From assembly GCF_014212135.1 (NCBI RefSeq), contig NZ_JACJVQ010000005.1, forward strand, positions 77,702 through 141,701: a DNA stretch of 64,000 nt. The letters run 5' to 3'. How positions within the stretch are numbered: position 1 is the first letter of the stretch; each line of letters begins with the position of its first letter. Both the position numbers and the translations under genes were made by a program. Below the pieces are notes generated by a model. It had not been told where the DNA came from. It searched no databases and was given only the letters and a program-made list of their open reading frames with translations. This DNA comes from Cohnella thailandensis (lineage in GTDB: Bacteria > Bacillota > Bacilli > Paenibacillales > Paenibacillaceae). Positions 23,295 through 32,578 of this stretch are shown one piece after another.

Positions 23295-23518
23295 TATTGG
23301 ACAGATGTATGTTAGGTAAAATAACAGAATGCTTGCGTTTTCAATGCGCATTATCTACCCGATAATAGACTTTCTGTGATGTTTTGTTGGTTATCATACT
23401 ACGATCGCGAAAATGTCGGTTGATATAAATGTGATAATAGCTATCATAAATGATTATCTAATGTTAATCAACGGGTAGTCCGTTTCGCTATCGGCAGATA
23501 GAGAGGGGTTTATAGGCT

Positions 23519-24973
23519 TTGAGGGGAGCACGGTTTCTAGATAGCTTGAACGATGGTCGCCATGTCTGGCTTGAAGGCAAGAGGTTAGAGAATCTACCGC
23601 AGCATCCGGCTTTCCGCGGAACGTTGGAGACGATCCGAACGCTATTCGACACGTTGGACAACCCGGGCGTCCGGGACCGCGTGGGCTTCCGGATTCCGGG
23701 AAGAGATCGTTACGCCCACAGCTCGTTCCTCGTTCCCTTCACGGCGGAGGACCTCGCGAAGCGAAACGAAGCATTCTCCTATTGGTCGGAGCAGACCCAT
23801 GGCATGATGAGCCGATTGTCCGATTACGCCCGTTCGATGATCACCGGCTGGTACGCTGCGCGAAGCCAGCTCGGCCGATTGGATCCCGGGTTCGAGAGCA
23901 AGATCTCGGCCTATTACGAGCAAGCGAGAGACAACGATCTGTTCCTGACGACGGCGATCATCGATCCTCAGATCGACCGTTCCAGCGGGCTGGACGACGG
24001 GCGGATCTCCGAACGCTTTCTGCACGTCGTTCGGGAGAATTCGGAGGGAATCGTCGTTCGGGGCGCGAAGATGATCGCCACCGGAGCCCCTTACACTCAC
24101 GATTTTATTATCTCCTCTTTCCTGAAGTTCGAGATGAAGGACAGCAAGCACGCCCACGTCCTCGTCGTTCCCGCGAATTCTCCGGGCTTGCATATCGTCT
24201 GCCGGGAATCGTTCGCGGACAACCGGGAGCAGAACCATCCGCTCAGCTCCCGTTACGACGAGATGGACGCGGTTTTGTTCTTCGACGACGTGCTGATCCC
24301 TTGGGAGCGAGTGCTGCTGTACGGGGATGCCGAGAAGGTGCTGGCGCTTCGGAACAACCATACGGCGAACGCGCTGGCGTTCCACCAGAACATCGTCCGG
24401 TTCGTCGCCAAGCTGGAATTCGTAACGGGAGTCGCCTTCGCGGTCGCCGAATCGATCGGGGCGAACGGCTTCCTTCACGTCCAGGAGAAGCTGGGCGAGC
24501 TGCTCATCCAGATCGACGTCATCAAGTCGCTAGTCGTCGCTTCGGAAGCCAAGGCGAAGCCGGACGAATCCGGCGTTCTCGTGCCGGAGCTCGGCTATAT
24601 TCATTCGGCGAGGAATATCGGAACGAAGTTTTATCCGAGAGCGCTCGAAATCCTGCAGCAGGTCGGCGGCGGAGGCTTCGTTCAGTCGCCGTCGGGAGTC
24701 GAGGACTTCTACGGTCCGATCTCGAAGCTGATGCATCTCTACTTCGAAGGGGCGAACGTCAGCGCGGAGAAGAAGGTCCAGCTGTTCAAGCTCGCTTGGG
24801 ACCTGATCGGCAGTCCGCTGGGATCGCGGCATGAGCTGTACGAGCGATTCTATGCCGGCGATCCGGTTCGCAACATCGCGGCCCAATACGCCTCCCACGA
24901 CAAATCGAGCCTCACGGATCCGGTCTGGAGGCTGCTTAAGATGACCAGCAAGAACGGATCCACCCTGCTCTAG
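23519..24973 (+). CDS. HpaB-type flavin-dependent monooxygenase
   Basis: 484 residues, from TTG 23519 behind AGAGGGG. The N-terminus (RGARFLDSLNDGRHVWLEGK, LENLPQHPAFRG) and the acyl-CoA-dehydrogenase-like core match the 4-hydroxyphenylacetate 3-hydroxylase large component (HpaB) family, normally FADH2-dependent and served by a separate flavin reductase. No reductase gene is seen nearby. The true substrate is unknown because the family also hydroxylates other phenols and N-heterocycles. It is the first gene of a nine-frame operon with a polar-amino-acid-type ABC importer and two further flavin monooxygenases. Confidence 0.85.
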   Translation: MRGARFLDSLNDGRHVWLEGKRLENLPQHPAFRGTLETIRTLFDTLDNPGVRDRVGFRIPGRDRYAHSSFLVPFTAEDLAKRNEAFSYWSEQTHGMMSRLSDYARSMITGWYAARSQLGRLDPGFESKISAYYEQARDNDLFLTTAIIDPQIDRSSGLDDGRISERFLHVVRENSEGIVVRGAKMIATGAPYTHDFIISSFLKFEMKDSKHAHVLVVPANSPGLHIVCRESFADNREQNHPLSSRYDEMDAVLFFDDVLIPWERVLLYGDAEKVLALRNNHTANALAFHQNIVRFVAKLEFVTGVAFAVAESIGANGFLHVQEKLGELLIQIDVIKSLVVASEAKAKPDESGVLVPELGYIHSARNIGTKFYPRALEILQQVGGGGFVQSPSGVEDFYGPISKLMHLYFEGANVSAEKKVQLFKLAWDLIGSPLGSRHELYERFYAGDPVRNIAAQYASHDKSSLTDPVWRLLKMTSKNGSTLL

Positions 24974-25030
24974 AACGAAATAAATCAGATTGAAATCAAG
25001 GATGATGGAACCCGAAAGGAGCTTGTCCTT

Positions 25031-26806
25031 ATGAACCGACAACAACTCGTAGCTTCCGCCCGAGGCGATGCGCCGATCGATCTGGCGATCGAGAACGTGA
25101 AGCTGGTCAACGTATTCTCCGGAGAGATTTATCCGGCCGCCATCGGGGTTACGGGCGACACCATCGTTCACGTGACCTCGCCGGGCGTCACGACGCTGGA
25201 AGCCAAGGCGAAGATCGACGGCCGCGGCCGGTACGCCATTCCCGGCCTTATCGACACGCACGTTCACGTGGAAGTAAGCATGCTGACGCCGGCCGAGTTC
25301 GCCAACGCGATCCTCCTGCACGGAACGACGACCGTGCTTACCGATCCGCACGAGATCGCCAACGTGCTCGGGGAGCGCGGCGTCAAGTACATGGTGGACG
25401 CGACGGAGGGCATGGACATCCGGATGATGAACATGCTGTCCTCCTGCGTTCCGGCCGCCCCCGGGCTGGAGACGTCCGGAGCGGACTTCACGCCGGAGGC
25501 GGTCGGGAAGATGCTCGCCTGGGACGGCATCTATGGCCTCGGCGAAGTGATGAGCTACCTCGGCGTCATTCAAGGCGAAGAACGGATGGCCGGCATTCTC
25601 GAAGCGGGAGAACGGTCGGGCAAGCTCATTCAAGGCCATGCCCCCCGCGTCTCGGGCCGGGACTTGTCGGCATACATGATCGCGGGCCCGAATTCCGATC
25701 ACGAATCCCGGACCAAGGAAGAAGCGATCGAGAAGATCCGCTCGGGCATGATCGTCGAGCTTCGGGAAGGCTCCTTCTCCCTGAGCATCGAAGAATGCGC
25801 CCCGATTCTGAAGGACATGGGCTATCTGCCGAACGTCTGCTTCTGTTCCGACGATTTGCTCCCGCACGACCTGGCTGACCGCGGACACATGAACTACATC
25901 GTCCGCAAGGCCATCGAGCATGGCATCGACCCGGTCAACGCGATACGCTACGCGACGCTGAACTCGGCGGAGCGGCTGGAGCGCAGAGATCTGGGAGCGA
26001 TCGCGGCCGGCAGGCTCGCCGACATCGTGCTGGTCGACGAGCTGGCGGCGATGAACGTGTCCGACGTGTTCGTCGGCGGCAAGCACGTCGTGCGCGAAGG
26101 AGAGCTGATTCGTCCCCAGCCGGCCATCGCTCCTCCGGAGGACTTTCTCAAGACGGTGAAGCTTCCCGAGATCACCGCGGAGGATCTGGTGCTCCGCGTG
26201 GACGATCCGAACGCGACGGAGGCCCGGGTGCGCCTCATCGAGTACGACGTGGCGCCGGGAATCCCGACCGACTTCCTCGAGACCGCGCTTCCGGTGAAGG
26301 ACGGACAGCTCGTTCCCGAAGCGTACGACGGTCCGAAAGGTCCGCTCTGCCGGGTCGCGGTATTCCACCGCCACGGGCTGAACGAGAATCGCAACCTTGG
26401 CCTGCTGGCGGGGTACGGGATTATCGCGGGGGCGGTCGCGACGACGGTCGCTCACGACAGCCACAACCTGGCGGTGCTCGGAGTGGACACGGACGACATG
26501 GTCATCGCGGCGAACGAGCTTCGCAAGTCCCAAGGCGGCTTCGTCGCCGTCAAGGACGGCAAGGTGATCGCGCATCTGCCGTTCCCGCTGGCGGGACTGA
26601 TGAGCCTTGAACCGGCGTCCGAGCTCGTGCCGAAGCTCAAGAGCTTCGTGGACGTGCTGCTTAAGGAGATCATGCCGGGCAAGAATCCGATTCACCGGAT
26701 GATCGCCGTCACCCTTCCCGTCATCCCGAAGGCCAAGATCACGGACCTCGGGCTGGTCGAGGTAGAGACGCAGCAATTCAAGCCCTTCATCATGGCAACA
26801 CGGTAA
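25031..26806 (+). CDS. Adenine deaminase family amidohydrolase (1)
   Basis: 591 residues with the two-part adenine deaminase (Ade) architecture: amidohydrolase barrel with metal motif DTHVHVE (about 77-83), DPHEIANVLG, GHAPRVSG, NSDHES and a C-terminal domain ending with PKAKITDLGLVEVE. Typical Ade enzymes hydrolyse adenine to hypoxanthine plus ammonia. The motif after HVH reads EVSMLTP rather than the usual ESSMLTP, and the gene sits among monooxygenases, so another aminated N-heterocycle is possible. Start ATG 25031 with GAAAGGAG. A second, divergent member is at 33935. Confidence 0.87.
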   Translation: MNRQQLVASARGDAPIDLAIENVKLVNVFSGEIYPAAIGVTGDTIVHVTSPGVTTLEAKAKIDGRGRYAIPGLIDTHVHVEVSMLTPAEFANAILLHGTTTVLTDPHEIANVLGERGVKYMVDATEGMDIRMMNMLSSCVPAAPGLETSGADFTPEAVGKMLAWDGIYGLGEVMSYLGVIQGEERMAGILEAGERSGKLIQGHAPRVSGRDLSAYMIAGPNSDHESRTKEEAIEKIRSGMIVELREGSFSLSIEECAPILKDMGYLPNVCFCSDDLLPHDLADRGHMNYIVRKAIEHGIDPVNAIRYATLNSAERLERRDLGAIAAGRLADIVLVDELAAMNVSDVFVGGKHVVREGELIRPQPAIAPPEDFLKTVKLPEITAEDLVLRVDDPNATEARVRLIEYDVAPGIPTDFLETALPVKDGQLVPEAYDGPKGPLCRVAVFHRHGLNENRNLGLLAGYGIIAGAVATTVAHDSHNLAVLGVDTDDMVIAANELRKSQGGFVAVKDGKVIAHLPFPLAGLMSLEPASELVPKLKSFVDVLLKEIMPGKNPIHRMIAVTLPVIPKAKITDLGLVEVETQQFKPFIMATR

Positions 26807-26846
26807 CACCAAATAGAAACAAGATCGAAAAGGGAGATGAGTGGAG

Positions 26847-27704
26847 ATGAAAAAAAGCTTTGCGGTAATGACGCTCGCGCTCAGCGTGACGGTAGTGGCG
26901 GCTGGATGCTCGAACAACAACAATAACGGGGGAGCGGCCAGCCCGACCGCTTCCTCATCGGCATCCGCTTCTTCGTCGGCATCGGCATCCGCGGAAGCGA
27001 AGGTCGTCAAGATGGCGATCAACAACACATGGAAGCCGTTCGGCTTCGTGGACGACAAGGACGAGCTGGCCGGCTACAACGTCGACGTGCTCAAGGCGAT
27101 CGATGAGAAGATTCCGGAGTACGAATTCGAATACGAGGGCGTCGACCAATCGGCCGTCTTCGTCGGCGTCGACACCGGCAAGGACGTTCTCGGAGCGGGC
27201 AGCTTCTTCAAGACGGCCGAGCGCGAAGAGAAGTACCTGTTCCCGGACGAGAACTACGGCAACATCGTGATGTACCTGGCGGTCAAGAGCGACAATTCCG
27301 ACATCAACTCGCTGGACGACCTGGTCGGCAAGAAGCTCGTTCCGCTCATGCCGAACACGAGCAACTACAACATCATCAAGGATTACAACGACGCTCATCC
27401 GGACGCTCCGATCAAGCTCGAGACGATCGACAACGTGACGACGGCGGACGCCCTCAAGTGGGTCGCATCCGGCCGCTACGACGCCTTCCTCATTCCGGGC
27501 ATGACCTACTACGATACGCAGAAGGACCTGAACCTCGACCTGAAGCTGACGGACGCCATTCAGACGAACCCGATCTACTTCGTCCTGAACAAGAGCGAGA
27601 CGGACCTCAAGACCAAGATCGACGAGGCGCTTAAGGAGCTCAAGGCCGACGGCACGCTCTCGACCATCTCCCAGACGTGGATGGGCGAAGACATCTTCAA
27701 ATAA
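26847..27704 (+). CDS. Polar-amino-acid-type ABC importer, binding lipoprotein
   Basis: 285 residues. The signal peptide has lipobox VVAAGC (Cys21), followed by a Ser/Ala-rich tether (about 27-48). The body is a type 2 periplasmic binding fold (TWKPFGFVDDKDELAGYNVD, GVDTGKDVLGAGSFFKTAER) of the family that binds amino acids, amines and related cations or zwitterions. The start is ATG 26847; a GTG two codons earlier is equally spaced from the AAGGGAG site. The importer ATPase is encoded 4 kb downstream after two monooxygenase genes. Confidence 0.92.
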   Translation: MKKSFAVMTLALSVTVVAAGCSNNNNNGGAASPTASSSASASSSASASAEAKVVKMAINNTWKPFGFVDDKDELAGYNVDVLKAIDEKIPEYEFEYEGVDQSAVFVGVDTGKDVLGAGSFFKTAEREEKYLFPDENYGNIVMYLAVKSDNSDINSLDDLVGKKLVPLMPNTSNYNIIKDYNDAHPDAPIKLETIDNVTTADALKWVASGRYDAFLIPGMTYYDTQKDLNLDLKLTDAIQTNPIYFVLNKSETDLKTKIDEALKELKADGTLSTISQTWMGEDIFK

Positions 27705-27720
27705 GAATCGAGGCTGACAG

Positions 27721-28425
27721 ATGGGCATTACCTTCAATCCGGAATACATCGTCAAGGTTTTTCCCAAGCTGCTCGAGGCTTTGCCCTTGACTCTATTGAT
27801 CGTAATCCTATCGCTGGCCTTCGGACTGCTCCTGGCTTTGCTGCTTGCCGCGGCGAAGCTGGGAAGCAGCCGGATTCTTCGAATCCTGGCTACGTGGTAC
27901 ATTTCGTTCATACGGGGAACTCCTCCTCTCGTTCAGCTGTTCCTGGTCTTTTACGGACTTCCGCAGGTGCTCAAAGGCATCGGCATCGATATCAACAGCT
28001 GGGACAAAGTCGTATTCGCCATCATTACCTTCTCATTAAACGGGGCGGCATTCCTGTCGGAGATCATGAGATCGGCTTACCAGGCCGTCGATCGCGGACA
28101 ACAAGAGGCCGCCTTTAGCGTAGGGATGACCCCGTTTCAAGCGTTCCGGAGAGTCATGCTGCCGCAGGCCTTCGCGATCGCCCTTCCCAATCTCGGCAAC
28201 TCCGCGATTTCTCTTCTGAAGGAGACCTCGCTTGCCTTCACGATCGGCGTCGTCGACGTCATGGGCCGCGCGCAGGTCATCAGCATTCGCTCGAACGGCG
28301 TCAACCAGCTGGAGCTGTTCATCGCGGTCGCGCTTCTCTATTGGGCACTCTGCTTCATCATCGAGAAAGCCGTCGCCTTGCTCGAGAGAGCGTTCAAGAA
28401 GGGGCACAAGGGAGTCGCCGGATAA
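27721..28425 (+). CDS. ABC importer permease, His/Glu/Gln type (1)
   Basis: 234 residues with about five membrane segments and the EAA loop EAAFSVGMTPFQAFRRVMLP that contacts the ATPase. The N-terminal pattern (LPLTLLIVILSLAFG) and SFIRGTPPLVQLFLVFYGLP are characteristic of polar amino acid permeases. It lies 16 bases after the binding protein gene and forms a heterodimeric channel with the next gene product. Confidence 0.94.
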   Translation: MGITFNPEYIVKVFPKLLEALPLTLLIVILSLAFGLLLALLLAAAKLGSSRILRILATWYISFIRGTPPLVQLFLVFYGLPQVLKGIGIDINSWDKVVFAIITFSLNGAAFLSEIMRSAYQAVDRGQQEAAFSVGMTPFQAFRRVMLPQAFAIALPNLGNSAISLLKETSLAFTIGVVDVMGRAQVISIRSNGVNQLELFIAVALLYWALCFIIEKAVALLERAFKKGHKGVAG

Positions 28426-28461
28426 CGTTCGACAAATGGCATAAGGGAAGGAACGTTTCTT

Positions 28462-29169
28462 ATGGTCTTCGACATGGAGTTTGCACTAAAGTCATTACCG
28501 AAAATAATCGCCGGCATCCCGATGAGCCTGCTCATCTCGGTCTTCGCCATTCTGGCGGGCCTCGTGATCGGGTTCCTGGTGACGCTCTGCCGCATGTACA
28601 AGGTGCCGGTATTAAATAGACTCGCGATCATCTATGTCTCGTTCATTCGCGGGACTCCGCTGCTCGTGCAGATTTACGTGATCTACTACGCTCTTCCGAT
28701 GGTCGCCGATTGGGCCGGAATGAAGCTGGGCCTCCCGATCTCTTCGGCGGATCTCCCGCCGCTCGCCTTCGCGCTTACGGCATTCACGATCTATTCGGGG
28801 GCTTACCTGTCGGAGACGATCCGCGCGGCGCTTAGCGCGGTCGACCCGGGGCAGATGGAAGCGGGCTATTCGGTCGGTCTCACCACCTGGCAGACGTTCC
28901 GCCGGATCGTCATTCCGCAGGCGTTCGTCGTGGCGCTCCCGAGCATCGGGAACAACTTCCTGGGTCTGATCAAGGGAACGTCTCTGGCGTTCACCGTCAT
29001 GGTTATCGAAGTCATGTCCAACGCCAAGATCGCGGCGGCGGATGGGTATCGCTACATGGAATCTTACGTCGACGCCGCTATCGTTTACTGGTTGCTCTGC
29101 ATTGTTTTCGAGAGATTGTTCGCATGGTTGGAGAAGAGAAGCGGGCGTTATCGTTCGAAGTCCGCGTAA
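28462..29169 (+). CDS. ABC importer permease, His/Glu/Gln type (2)
   Basis: 235 residues; same family as the preceding gene, with SFIRGTPLLVQIYVIYYALP and EAA loop MEAGYSVGLTTWQTFRRIVI. Five membrane segments are seen. Two unequal permeases plus one binding protein and one ATPase complete the importer. The gene ends 38 bases before the next start. Confidence 0.94.
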   Translation: MVFDMEFALKSLPKIIAGIPMSLLISVFAILAGLVIGFLVTLCRMYKVPVLNRLAIIYVSFIRGTPLLVQIYVIYYALPMVADWAGMKLGLPISSADLPPLAFALTAFTIYSGAYLSETIRAALSAVDPGQMEAGYSVGLTTWQTFRRIVIPQAFVVALPSIGNNFLGLIKGTSLAFTVMVIEVMSNAKIAAADGYRYMESYVDAAIVYWLLCIVFERLFAWLEKRSGRYRSKSA

Positions 29170-29207
29170 CCGACAAGAGGCCGACAGCCAACGAGGAGGA
29201 ACGGATC

Positions 29208-30323
29208 ATGAGCAAGGGGACGGACAAGACGGATAGCTATTGGCTCGGCATCGCCGGGGATCTGTCCGCGGAATTCGCGAAGAAGGCGGCGGACGTGGAC
29301 AGGATGGGCGAATTGCCCAAGGAGAATCTGATCGCGCTGTCCGAGAGCGGCTTGGATCTGGCGATCCTGCCCAAGGAATGGGGCGGAGGGGGCATCTCCT
29401 ACCGTACCTACGGGAAGATCGTCTTCGCCATTGCCCGGGGCTGCCCGGCGACCGCCTGCATCTGGCTCATGCACACCGGAGCGGCCGAAGGTCTCGTCAT
29501 GCTGTCCTCTCCGGAGAGGTCTCGCTACTATCTGGAGGAATTGAAGCGAGGCAAGCGGTTCGCCAGCGCGCTCAGCGAGCCGGCCTCCGGCAACCTGTTC
29601 CTCAGCCCGGTGCAAGAGGCGATCCCTCTGCCGGACGGCGACTGGAAGCTCGAAGGCGCCAAGCGCTTCGTTTCCGGATCGGAGTGGGCCGACTACTTCA
29701 TCGTCAACATCGGGATCGAAGGCAAGACGACTTTCTTCGGCGTGGAGCGGGACGATTCCGTCGTCATCCACGACATCTGGGATTCTCTTGGCATGAGGGG
29801 GACCCGGAGCCAACTGATAGGCTTCAACGGTACCCGGCTGAAGAAGGAGAATCGCTGCGGCGAGGCTCTGCGTGCCCGCCAGGGCCTGATCGCGCTCGGC
29901 CTTCCGTGGCTGTCGCTCGGCATCGCCCAATCGGCTTACGATGCCATGCGCGCGCACGCGGAGAAGAAAATGCTTCCGTCGACGGGCTTGCCGCTCGGCC
30001 ACGCGCAATGGGTTCAGGTCGAGGTTGCCCAGGCTTACGTGAAGCTGAAGGCGGCCAAGCTGCTCGCCGAGGACCTGCTTCGCCTGGCGGACGAGCATTC
30101 GGAGGAGACGAACCGGGCGGGACTCGAGGCGAAGCTGATGGCGAACCAGGTCGCGAAGGAGATCGCGGACCTTGGCATCCGCGTCGGAGGCGGGCTTGCC
30201 TACACGAAGGCGCTCCCGTTCGAGCGGCATCTCCGCGATGCCCAGGCGGGCGGCCTGATGGCTTATTCCAGCGAGCTGTGCCAGATTCACATCGGACAAT
30301 CCGAGCTTCGGGTCGGGAAGTAG
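29208..30323 (+). CDS. Acyl-CoA-dehydrogenase-like flavin monooxygenase (DszC/SfnC-like)
   Basis: 371 residues from ATG 29208 behind GAGGAGG (the frame open from 29124 overlaps the permease). It shows the ACAD fold: N-terminal helices, WGGGGISYRTYGKIVFAIAR, SEPASGN, GAKRFVSGSEWADYFIVN, and a C-terminal helical bundle ending RHLRDAQAGGLMAYSSELCQ. Members linked to luciferase-like monooxygenases rather than beta-oxidation genes generally use reduced flavin and oxygen to oxidise sulfur or nitrogen compounds. The substrate is unknown. No acyl-CoA metabolism gene is nearby. Confidence 0.82.
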   Translation: MSKGTDKTDSYWLGIAGDLSAEFAKKAADVDRMGELPKENLIALSESGLDLAILPKEWGGGGISYRTYGKIVFAIARGCPATACIWLMHTGAAEGLVMLSSPERSRYYLEELKRGKRFASALSEPASGNLFLSPVQEAIPLPDGDWKLEGAKRFVSGSEWADYFIVNIGIEGKTTFFGVERDDSVVIHDIWDSLGMRGTRSQLIGFNGTRLKKENRCGEALRARQGLIALGLPWLSLGIAQSAYDAMRAHAEKKMLPSTGLPLGHAQWVQVEVAQAYVKLKAAKLLAEDLLRLADEHSEETNRAGLEAKLMANQVAKEIADLGIRVGGGLAYTKALPFERHLRDAQAGGLMAYSSELCQIHIGQSELRVGK

Positions 30324-30335
30324 GGAGGCGGGAAG

Positions 30336-31700
30336 ATGGCGAAGAAGATCCTGCTTAACGCATTCGACATGAACAGCGCCATGCACAACGCCCACGGCTT
30401 GTGGAGGCACCCCCTGAATCAACGGAACTATACGAGCTTGGACTATTGGGTGGAGCAGGCAAAGCTGCTGGAACGCGGCCTCTTCGACGCGATCTTCTTC
30501 GCGGACGTGCTCGGCTACTACGATACGTACCAAGGCAGCCGCGACGCCGCGCTGCGGGACGCCGTCCAGGTTCCGAACAACGACCCAACCCTGCTCATCT
30601 CCGCTATGGCGTACGCGACCAAGCATCTCGGCTTCGCGGTCACGGTGCCGACGACCTACGAGATGCCGTTCGCCCATGCCAGAAGAATGTCCACTCTCGA
30701 TCATCTGACGGGAGGCCGAATCGGCTGGAACATCGTCACGTCCTTCCTGCCGAGCGCGGCGCGCAACTTCGGCATGGACAAGATGATCGCCCACGACGAC
30801 CGGTACGAGATGGCGGAGGAGTACCTCGAAGTCGTCTACAAGCTATGGGAAGGCAGCTGGGAGGACGACGCGGTCGTCCGGGATCTCGCCCGGGGCATGT
30901 ACGCCGATCCCGCCAAGGTGCATGAGATTCGCCACGAGGGAGCCCATTTCCGGGTGGCGGGACCGCATATCAGCGAGCCGTCCCCGCAGCGGACGCCTTT
31001 GCTTCTCCAAGCCGGAGCTTCGGGGCGAGGACGCGAGTTCTCCGCCAAGCACGCGGAGTGCGTGTTCATCGATTCCCACTCGTTCGAGAGCACGAAGTTC
31101 TACGTCGACGACATACGCGCCAAGGCGGTCGCGAACGGCCGCAGGCCCGAGGACGTCAAGGTGTTCATGGCGACGAACATCGTCGTCGGCCGGACAAGGG
31201 AGGAAGCGGAGGAGAAGCTTCGCGAGATGACGAGGCTAAGCAGCCCCGAGGGACCGCTCGCGCTGTACGGAGGCTTCAGCGGCATCGATCTGTCGCAGTA
31301 CGATCCGGACGATTACATGGGGTACAAGGCGACGGACCACGGGCAGGCGTCGGTGGCGCGGTTCACCACCCAGTCCGAGAAGAGGCTCAAGGTCGGAGAA
31401 GTCATCGAGACGGTGCGGAAGATCGGCGGCCGCAACAGCCTCATCCTCGGCAGTCCGGAGGAAGTTGCGGACGGCATGCAGGCATGGATGGAGAACACCG
31501 GCATCGACGGTTTCAATCTCGCGAACTTGATCCTTCCGGGTACGTTCCAAGACGTCGTCGATCTCGTCGTGCCCGTTCTGCAGGAGAGAGGCCTCTACAA
31601 GACCGAATACGATCCGGGAACATTGCGCGAGAAGCTGTTCGGAGGAAGCGGAAGGCTGCCCGAGCGACATCCCGCGGCGTCGTTCCGGAATTTGCCCTGA
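30336..31700 (+). CDS. Luciferase-like FMN monooxygenase (NtaA/SnaA/DszA group)
   Basis: 454 residues of the bacterial luciferase superfamily: LNAFDMNSAMHNAHGLWRHP at the N-terminus, DHLTGGRIGWNIVTS, PLLLQAGASGRGREFSAKHA and the C-terminal LILPGTFQDVVDLVVP are typical for the NtaA/SnaA/DszA/YxeK branch. These enzymes use FMNH2 from a separate reductase to cleave C-N or C-S bonds. It starts 12 bases after the previous monooxygenase gene, with a GGGAGGCGGG site. Related enzymes in B. subtilis (YxeK, YtmO) also sit beside amino-acid-type ABC importers and M20-type hydrolases. Confidence 0.9.
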   Translation: MAKKILLNAFDMNSAMHNAHGLWRHPLNQRNYTSLDYWVEQAKLLERGLFDAIFFADVLGYYDTYQGSRDAALRDAVQVPNNDPTLLISAMAYATKHLGFAVTVPTTYEMPFAHARRMSTLDHLTGGRIGWNIVTSFLPSAARNFGMDKMIAHDDRYEMAEEYLEVVYKLWEGSWEDDAVVRDLARGMYADPAKVHEIRHEGAHFRVAGPHISEPSPQRTPLLLQAGASGRGREFSAKHAECVFIDSHSFESTKFYVDDIRAKAVANGRRPEDVKVFMATNIVVGRTREEAEEKLREMTRLSSPEGPLALYGGFSGIDLSQYDPDDYMGYKATDHGQASVARFTTQSEKRLKVGEVIETVRKIGGRNSLILGSPEEVADGMQAWMENTGIDGFNLANLILPGTFQDVVDLVVPVLQERGLYKTEYDPGTLREKLFGGSGRLPERHPAASFRNLP

Positions 31701-31736
31701 TGCACAGAACCAGTACTAATCAAGGAGTGAGGGTCA

Positions 31737-31774
31737 TGGATGCGCGCATGAACAATCGAGGTGACGAAGAATGA
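31737..31774 (+). CDS. Twelve-codon leader frame overlapping the importer ATPase start
   Basis: Behind AAGGAGTGAGG an ATG at 31737 opens [12 protein letters not shown] and stops at the TGA that overlaps the ATG of the ATPase gene (ATGA). The strong ribosome binding site suggests real initiation here, so the frame may couple translation of the ATPase to upstream translation. The ATPase also has its own GAGGTGA site, so the leader may be incidental. Confidence 0.35.
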
Positions 31775-32517
31775 TCAAGCTCGCCGGCATCAAGAAATCG
31801 TACGACAAGCACGAGGTGCTCAAGGGCATCGACCTGGTCGTGAACAAGGGCGAGGTCGTGGCGATTCTCGGGCCGAGCGGCTCGGGCAAGACGACGCTGC
31901 TCCGCTGCATCAACTACCTGGAGAAGCCGGGAGACGGGGAGATCTCGATCGGGGATTTCCATTTCCGCTGCAAGCGCCCGCACAAGAAGGACGTCCACTC
32001 TCTGCGGCAGAAGTCGGCGATGGTATTCCAGCACTATAACCTGTTCAAGAACAAGACCGCCCTGCAGAATGTCATGGAGGGCCTCGTCATCGCGCAGAAG
32101 GTTCCGAAGGAAGAAGCGAAACGGAGAAGCATCGCGCTTCTGGAAAAGGTCGGCCTCGGCGCGAAGCTCGATGCCTACCCGAGCCAGCTGTCCGGCGGAC
32201 AACAGCAGCGGGTCGGCATCGCGCGCGCCTTGGCGCTCAATCCGGACGTCATTCTGTTCGACGAGCCGACGTCGGCGCTCGATCCGGAGCTCGTCGGAGA
32301 GGTTCTGGGCGTTATTCGCCAGATCGCGAAGGAAGGCATCACGATGATCATCGTGACCCACGAGATGAGCTTCGCGCAGGAAGTCGCGAACCACGTCGTG
32401 TTCATGGATCAAGGCGTCATCGTAGAGGAAGGCGCGCCGTCCGAGCTCTTCAACAATCCGAAGGAGGAGCGCACGAAGCAATTCCTCAAGCGGATCCGGC
32501 CGGAAGCGAACGTCTAG
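31771..32517 (+). CDS. Polar-amino-acid-type ABC importer, ATP-binding protein
   Basis: 248 residues with Walker [11 protein letters not shown]-loop, signature [20 protein letters not shown], Walker [14 protein letters not shown] and H-loop IIVTHEMSF: an intact ATPase of the GlnQ/HisP family. Insert residues [20 protein letters not shown] are normal for this group. It is separated from its binding protein and permeases by two monooxygenase genes, which supports one functional operon of uptake plus oxidation. Confidence 0.95.
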   Translation: MIKLAGIKKSYDKHEVLKGIDLVVNKGEVVAILGPSGSGKTTLLRCINYLEKPGDGEISIGDFHFRCKRPHKKDVHSLRQKSAMVFQHYNLFKNKTALQNVMEGLVIAQKVPKEEAKRRSIALLEKVGLGAKLDAYPSQLSGGQQQRVGIARALALNPDVILFDEPTSALDPELVGEVLGVIRQIAKEGITMIIVTHEMSFAQEVANHVVFMDQGVIVEEGAPSELFNNPKEERTKQFLKRIRPEANV

Positions 32518-32518
32518 G

Positions 32519-32578
32519 AAACCGAATCACCCGCGTCCGTGCCGCGAATTCGCGAGACGGGGCGGGTGATTCCGGTTT
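32519..32578. terminator. Bidirectional terminator between the importer ATPase and the carbamoylase
   Basis: AAACCGAATCACCCGC (32519-32534) pairs with GCGGGTGATTCCGGTTT (32562-32578) with one bulged C. The loop contains the perfect palindrome CGCGAATTCGCG (32543-32554). It lies between two convergent genes. Confidence 0.75.

Noticed and set aside
29124..29207. Longer ACAD-like monooxygenase overlapping the permease gene
   Set aside because: The downstream ATG 29208 has a GAGGAGG site and gives the normal family start.
32543..32554. CGCGAATTCGCG palindrome as a separate operator
   Set aside because: It is the loop of the convergent terminator hairpin at 32519-32578 and lies in no promoter context.
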